Source: CAZLHO01 sp964559455 (lineage in GTDB: Bacteria; Krumholzibacteriota; Krumholzibacteriia; LZORAL124-64-63). Taken from it: a stretch of 37,203 bases of DNA. Within the stretch, counting starts at the first letter, position 1, and every line of letters starts with the position of its first letter. A program made the translations under genes and the position numbers. Positions 31,259-37,203 of this stretch are shown one piece after another. A model generated the notes under the pieces. The model was not told the DNA's origin and ran no database searches. It saw nothing but the letters and a program-made list of their open reading frames with translations. The stretch spans positions 1 through 37,203 of the forward strand of contig CAZLHO010000027.1 in NCBI GenBank assembly GCA_964559455.1. The letters are read 5' to 3'.

Positions 31259-32458
31259 ATGAAACGCGCCATCGTCATCGTGCTCGACGGCGTCGGCGTG
31301 GGCGAGTTGCCCGACGCGGACCGCTACGGCGACGCCGGCAGCGACACGCTGGGCAACACCGCGCGCGCCGTCGGCGGCCTGAAACTGCCCCACCTGCAGC
31401 GGTTGGGCCTGGGCAACATCCACGACGTCGCCGGCGTGCCGGCGTCCGCCGCGCCCGCGGCCAGCTGGGGCCGCATGGTCGAGATCTCGGCGGGCAAGGA
31501 CAGCACCACCGGGCACTGGGAACTGATGGGCGTCGTCACCGAGACGCCCTTCCCGACCTATCCCGACGGTTTCCCGCCGGCGGTGCTCCGCGCCTTCAGC
31601 GAGGCGACCGGCTACGGCGTGCTCGGCAACAAGGCGGCCTCCGGCACCGCGATCATCGAGGAACTGGGCGACGAGCACGTGCGCACCGGCAAGCTCATCG
31701 TCTACACCTCGGCCGATTCCGTCTTCCAGATCGCGGCCCACGAGGAAGTCGTCCCCCTGGACGAGCTCTACCGCATCTGCGGGATCGCCCGCGATATCCT
31801 GGTGCCGCCCCACCGGGTCAGCCGCGTCATCGCGCGGCCCTTCCTGGGTGGCCCGGGCGCCTACAAGAGGACGCCGAACCGGCACGACTACTCGGTGCCG
31901 CCGCCGCCGGGACTGCTGCTGCCGATCCTGTCCGACGCCGGAATTTCCGTCAGCGCCATCGGCAAGATCTACGACCTCTACGCGGGCGCCGGGATCGCCG
32001 CCCACCACGCCTCGAAATCCAACGCGGCGGGCATGGCCATGCTCGCCGAACTCCAGTCCGCGCCCCCGACGGCGCCCGAGCTGATCCTGCTCAACCTGGT
32101 GGACTTCGACATGCTCTTCGGCCATCGCAACGATCCCGCGGGCATGGCCGGGGCCCTGGTCGAGTTCGACGCCTGGCTGGGGGATTTCCTGTCCGCCCTG
32201 CGGCCGGGCGACCTGCTGCTGATGACCGCGGACCACGGCAACGATCCCACCACGCCCAGCACCGACCACTCCCGCGAGCACGTGCCCCTGCTGGCCGTGG
32301 TCGGCGGCGGCGGGCCCGGAGTCGACCTGGGCCGCCGCGAGACCTTCGCCGATCTCGGCGCGACCCTGGCCGCCTATTTCGGGGCGCCGGCGCCGGCGGC
32401 GGGCCGCAGTTTCCTCGACGCCCTGCCCGGAGCGGCCGGCCCGTCGGGAAAGGAGTAG
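31259..32458 (+). CDS. deoB: Phosphopentomutase
   Basis: This 399-aa alkaline-phosphatase-superfamily enzyme interconverts (deoxy)ribose 1-phosphate and 5-phosphate. Metal-binding stretches are VLDGVGVGELPDA at the N-terminus, LVDFDMLFGHRND, MTADHGND and TDHSREHVPLL. The phosphorylated threonine is T84 in GKDSTTGHWELMG. It links nucleoside phosphorolysis (deoA, downstream) to pentose metabolism. The cytidine deaminase start follows the stop by two bases. Confidence 0.96.
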   Translation: MKRAIVIVLDGVGVGELPDADRYGDAGSDTLGNTARAVGGLKLPHLQRLGLGNIHDVAGVPASAAPAASWGRMVEISAGKDSTTGHWELMGVVTETPFPTYPDGFPPAVLRAFSEATGYGVLGNKAASGTAIIEELGDEHVRTGKLIVYTSADSVFQIAAHEEVVPLDELYRICGIARDILVPPHRVSRVIARPFLGGPGAYKRTPNRHDYSVPPPPGLLLPILSDAGISVSAIGKIYDLYAGAGIAAHHASKSNAAGMAMLAELQSAPPTAPELILLNLVDFDMLFGHRNDPAGMAGALVEFDAWLGDFLSALRPGDLLLMTADHGNDPTTPSTDHSREHVPLLAVVGGGGPGVDLGRRETFADLGATLAAYFGAPAPAAGRSFLDALPGAAGPSGKE

Positions 32459-32460
32459 CC

Positions 32461-32874
32461 TTGGATCCCATGCATGCCCGACTGGTGGCCGCCGCGCGGG
32501 ACGTCGCCCGCCACAGCTACTCGCCCTATTCCCACTTCGCGGTCGGCGCCGCGCTGCTGGGCGACGACGGCGGGATCTACTGCGGCACCAACGTCGAGAA
32601 CGCCAGCTTCGGCCTGTCGCTCTGCGCCGAACGCTCGGCCGTGTCCCGGGCCGTGGCCGAAGGCGTGACGCGTTTCCGCGCCCTGGCCGTGGTCACCGAC
32701 ACCGACGTGCCGACGCCGCCCTGCGGGGCCTGCCGCCAGGTGCTGCTGGAGTTCGGCCCCGAGCTCGAGGTGATCCTCGCCGGCCGCGGCGAAGATGTCG
32801 TCCTGACCACGATCGCGGAGCTCGTACCGCATCCCTTCACCAGTTTCACCGGGGCCGACACCGAGTCCCGCTGA
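32461..32874 (+). CDS. cdd: Cytidine deaminase
   Basis: This 137-aa small tetrameric-type enzyme deaminates cytidine and deoxycytidine to (deoxy)uridine. Zinc ligands and catalytic Glu are C55-A-E57 in LCAERSAV and C88/C91 in PPCGACRQVLLEF; TNVENASFGLS is the substrate loop. The start is TTG 32461, five bases after AAAGGAG; an in-frame ATG at 32470 (134 aa) is the alternative but is 14 nt from that site. It supplies uridine/deoxyuridine for DeoA. Confidence 0.94.
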   Translation: MDPMHARLVAAARDVARHSYSPYSHFAVGAALLGDDGGIYCGTNVENASFGLSLCAERSAVSRAVAEGVTRFRALAVVTDTDVPTPPCGACRQVLLEFGPELEVILAGRGEDVVLTTIAELVPHPFTSFTGADTESR

Positions 32875-32913
32875 CCAGTCCGGCCGTCCGCGCTGCCGGC
32901 GCCGAGGAGCAAT

Positions 32914-34253
32914 GTGAACGTCGTCCAGCTGATCGAACGCAAGAAGCGGGGGGAGACCCTGGCGCCCGAGGACCTGCGCGAACTCGTCGACGGCTTCACC
33001 GGCGGCGTGGTCCCCGAATACCAGATGGCCGCCTTCCTGATGGCGGTCTGGTTCCGCGGGCTCGATCCCGAGGAGACCGTGGCGCTGACGGCGTCGATGC
33101 TGGAGTCGGGGGAGGAGCTGGCCTGGTCCGAGGAGGGGGCGCCCACCGCGGACAAGCACAGCACCGGCGGTGTCGGCGACAAGGTCAGCCTGCTGCTGGC
33201 GCCCCTGGCCGCGGCCTGCGGGATGCGCGTGCCGATGCTCTCGGGCCGCGGCCTGGGCCACACCGGCGGCACCCTGGACAAGCTCGAGGCCATCCCCGGC
33301 TACCGGATCAAGATGGACAACGACGCCTTCCGCCGCGTCGTCGACGAGGCCGGCTGCGCCATCGTCGGGCAGGGACCGCGCATTGCCCCCGCCGACGGGC
33401 GCATCTACGCCCTGCGCGACGTCACCGGCACTGTCGACTGCATCCCCCTGATCACCGCGAGCATCCTCAGCAAGAAGCTGGCGGCCGGTCCGCGGTCGAT
33501 CGTCATCGACCTGAAGGTCGGCGACGGGGCCTTCATGACCGAGCGCGAGCCGGCCGAGGCCCTGGCGCGCGCCCTGATCGGCACTGCGGGGCGCTGGGGC
33601 CGCCGCCTGGCCGTCGTCTTCTCGGACATGTCCCAGCCCCTGGGCAGGGCCGTGGGTCACGCCAACGAGACGCGGGAGGCCTTCGCGGCCCTGCGTCCCG
33701 ATGGCCGCGACGCGGCGCCGGCGGACCTGGTCGCCCTGACCGAGGTCCTGGCCGCCGAGATGGTGGTCACGGCCGGCCTGGCCTCCGACCGCGAGGCGGC
33801 CATGGCCCGCGTGCGCGCGGTCTGGAACTCGGGAGAGGCCTTCGCCGCCCTGCTGCGCTGGGTCGAGGCCCAGGGCGGGATCCTCGACCCCGGCCGCGAC
33901 GACTTCGGCCTGGTCGTGGCTCCGGCTCAGGCCGAGGCCGTGGCGCCTCGCGACGGACACGTGACCGCGATCGCCTGCCGCGAGGTGGGTCTGGCGCTGG
34001 CCGACCTGGGCGGCGCGCGCCGCCGGGTCGAGGACGACCTGGACCTCTCGGCGGGCATCGACTTCCGGATCGCGACCGGGCAGCGCCTGGTCGCCGGGGA
34101 GCCCCTGGCCGTGGTCCACGCCCGCGATCCCGAGCGGGCCGCCGCCGCCGCCCAGCGGCTGGTGGCCGCCGTGACGCTCGCGGACGAACCCCCCGCGCAT
34201 CCTCCGGAACTGGTCCAGGGACGCCTGTCGGCGGCGGATCTGGCGGGTTCCGG

Positions 34254-34257
<4 letters not shown>
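32914..34257 (+). CDS. deoA: Thymidine/pyrimidine-nucleoside phosphorylase
   Basis: This 447-aa enzyme phosphorolyses thymidine, deoxyuridine or uridine to base plus (deoxy)ribose 1-phosphate. The family signature SGRGLGHTGGTLDKLE spans residues 110-125, preceded by DKHSTGGVGDKVSL for phosphate binding; ILSKKLAAG and DLKVGDGAFM follow. Whether it prefers thymidine (DeoA) or is broad (Pdp) cannot be decided by eye. GTG 32914 is the start: the neighbouring ATG at 32912 runs immediately into TGA, and GAGGAG lies upstream. Its stop codon overlaps that of the convergent penicillin-binding protein. Confidence 0.94.
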
Positions 34258-36368
<2,111 letters not shown>

Positions 36369-36378
36369 GGCAGCCCGA

Positions 36379-36407
36379 AAGGTAGCGCGGCCGGGTCCGC
36401 TGGGCAA
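36379..36407 (-). promoter_or_regulatory. Candidate promoter for the penicillin-binding protein gene
   Basis: On the minus strand, TTGCCC (36407-36402), a 17-bp spacer and TACCTT (36384-36379) sit 10 bases before the ATG at 36368. The resulting leader would be only about 4 nt. The -35 match is moderate. Confidence 0.4.
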
Positions 36408-36476
36408 CAACTATGGCGCCGTCCGGGGCATTTCGGGGCCGAAATCGAGAAAAACGGGAAAATCGTTGGAATTAGG

Positions 36477-36505
36477 TTGACAGTGGGGGTGCCAGGAACT
36501 ACTTT
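36477..36505 (+). promoter_or_regulatory. rRNA promoter P1
   Basis: A consensus -35 TTGACA (36477-36482), a 17-bp spacer and TACTTT (36500-36505), followed by GCCTC. An A-rich UP-like region lies immediately upstream. Confidence 0.8.
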
Positions 36506-36597
36506 GCCTCGCCGTTGCCGGAGTTCGAGTTCGGCGGCGCCGCCCGCGAGGCAGGGCGGAAGGCTCCAAAGTCGTTGGCCTTTTTAGCGAAAAAAGG

Positions 36598-36626
36598 TTG
36601 ACATCGGAGGGGACCTGGAATACATT
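36598..36626 (+). promoter_or_regulatory. rRNA promoter P2
   Basis: A consensus -35 TTGACA (36598-36603), a 17-bp spacer and TACATT (36621-36626), again followed by GCCTC. It lies exactly 121 bp downstream of P1. Confidence 0.82.
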
Positions 36627-36676
36627 GCCTCTTCGCCCCTAGAAACGGGGCGCAGGCCACAAAGCTGGCTGGACCG

Positions 36677-36692
36677 GTTCTTTGACAACGGA
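36677..36692 (+). promoter_or_regulatory. boxA-like antitermination element
   Basis: GTTCTTTGACAACGGA resembles the rRNA-leader boxA consensus (TGCTCTTTAACA), where NusB/S10 binds to keep RNA polymerase resistant to Rho. Its location between P2 and 16S is the expected one. The core TTTGACAACGGA recurs at 36809-36820. Confidence 0.6.
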
Positions 36693-36812
36693 ATAGCGCA
36701 CGACGACCCGTCCGATTTCGGAGTGTCGCACGCATTGGTCCGTCCGGACCAAGGTGATGCGGCCTCGAGTTTCGAGCGACACAGGAGCAATGCTTCTTGT
36801 CATATAATTTTG

Positions 36813-36820
<8 letters not shown>
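36681..36820 (+). repeat. Direct repeat of the 12-bp leader element
   Basis: TTTGACAACGGA occurs at 36681-36692 and again, identically, at 36809-36820, 128 bp apart. The second copy spans the expected 16S 5' processing point. Confidence 0.8.
36735..36752 (+). other. Leader hairpin between boxA and 16S
   Basis: TTGGTCC (36735-36741), loop GTCC, GGACCAA (36746-36752): a perfect 7-bp stem in the rRNA leader. It may be a processing or antitermination structure; no T-tract follows. Confidence 0.6.

Positions 36821-37203
<383 letters not shown>

Larger units (their letters stand above)
36369..36812 (+). promoter_or_regulatory. rrnP: rRNA operon upstream and leader region
   Basis: This non-coding 444 bp holds, in order: the short-leader promoter of the divergent penicillin-binding protein gene; an A-rich stretch (about 36440-36475) of UP-element type; rRNA promoter P1; an A/T block TTTTTAGCGAAAAAA before P2; promoter P2; a boxA-like element; a hairpin; and the 12-bp repeat abutting 16S. 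GC content is much lower than in the coding DNA. Confidence 0.85.

Noticed and set aside
36803..36808. Perfect TATAAT just before 16S
   Set aside because: Transcription would begin at or inside the mature 16S end, and no -35 lies 16-18 bp upstream; probably chance in AT-rich leader DNA.

Overview
This is a GC-rich (roughly 70%) bacterial chromosome segment that is almost entirely coding. Most genes are core housekeeping genes, and the window ends inside the 5' part of a 16S rRNA gene. The gene orders ruvC-ruvA-ruvB-queA-tgt-yajC-def-fmt-rsmB-PASTA-rpe and ffh-rpsP-khpA-rimM-trmD-rplS-rnhB-yraN, the S16 protein with a long Ala/Glu/Lys tail, and an EF-G-like paralogue suggest an environmental bacterium near the FCB/Krumholzibacteriota/Eisenbacteria region. 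That placement is an inference; only the full 16S sequence or marker proteins could settle it. I see no insertion sequence, phage gene, CRISPR array or tRNA.

Layout. 1-1895: end of an EF-G-like gene and yebC. 1930-4106: ruvCAB (Holliday-junction processing). 4108-6512: queA and tgt (queuosine tRNA modification). 6588-11116: yajC, def, fmt, rsmB, a PASTA protein and rpe, largely joined by 4-bp start/stop overlaps. 11117-16288: a terminator, a promoter candidate, ffh, then a promoter and the rpsP-khpA-rimM-trmD-rplS-rnhB-yraN ribosome-biogenesis cluster. 16289-19053: leuS behind its own leader. 19101-25463: one 2,120-codon gene of unknown function. 25571-27634: a tryptophanase and an unrecognised 216-aa protein. 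27837-28703: a monocistronic lipoprotein gene ending at a strong terminator. Minus strand 28780-31130: rarA and pfkA. Plus strand 31259-34257: deoB-cdd-deoA nucleoside salvage. Minus strand 34254-36368: a class A penicillin-binding protein. 36369-36812: tandem rRNA promoters and leader. From 36813: 16S rRNA.

The most unusual item is the 2,120-aa protein at 19101-25463. Its last ~420 residues keep the order and spacing of a superfamily-1 (UvrD/RecB-like) helicase core, but the key catalytic residues are replaced: Walker A Lys is Arg, DEAQD is LEAQD, and the motif V His and Lys are Ala and Pro. Only a motif-VI-like SRARD survives. Ahead of this core lie a four-Cys zinc ribbon and a TPR-like N-terminus. 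I read it as a pseudo-helicase scaffold of unknown role.

The regulatory layer is unusually legible. Nine sigma70-type promoters with 16-18 bp spacers can be read directly, including two near-consensus tandem rRNA promoters, one that would give a leaderless rarA mRNA, and divergent rarA/deoB promoters. A 12-bp leader element is repeated exactly at the 16S 5' end.
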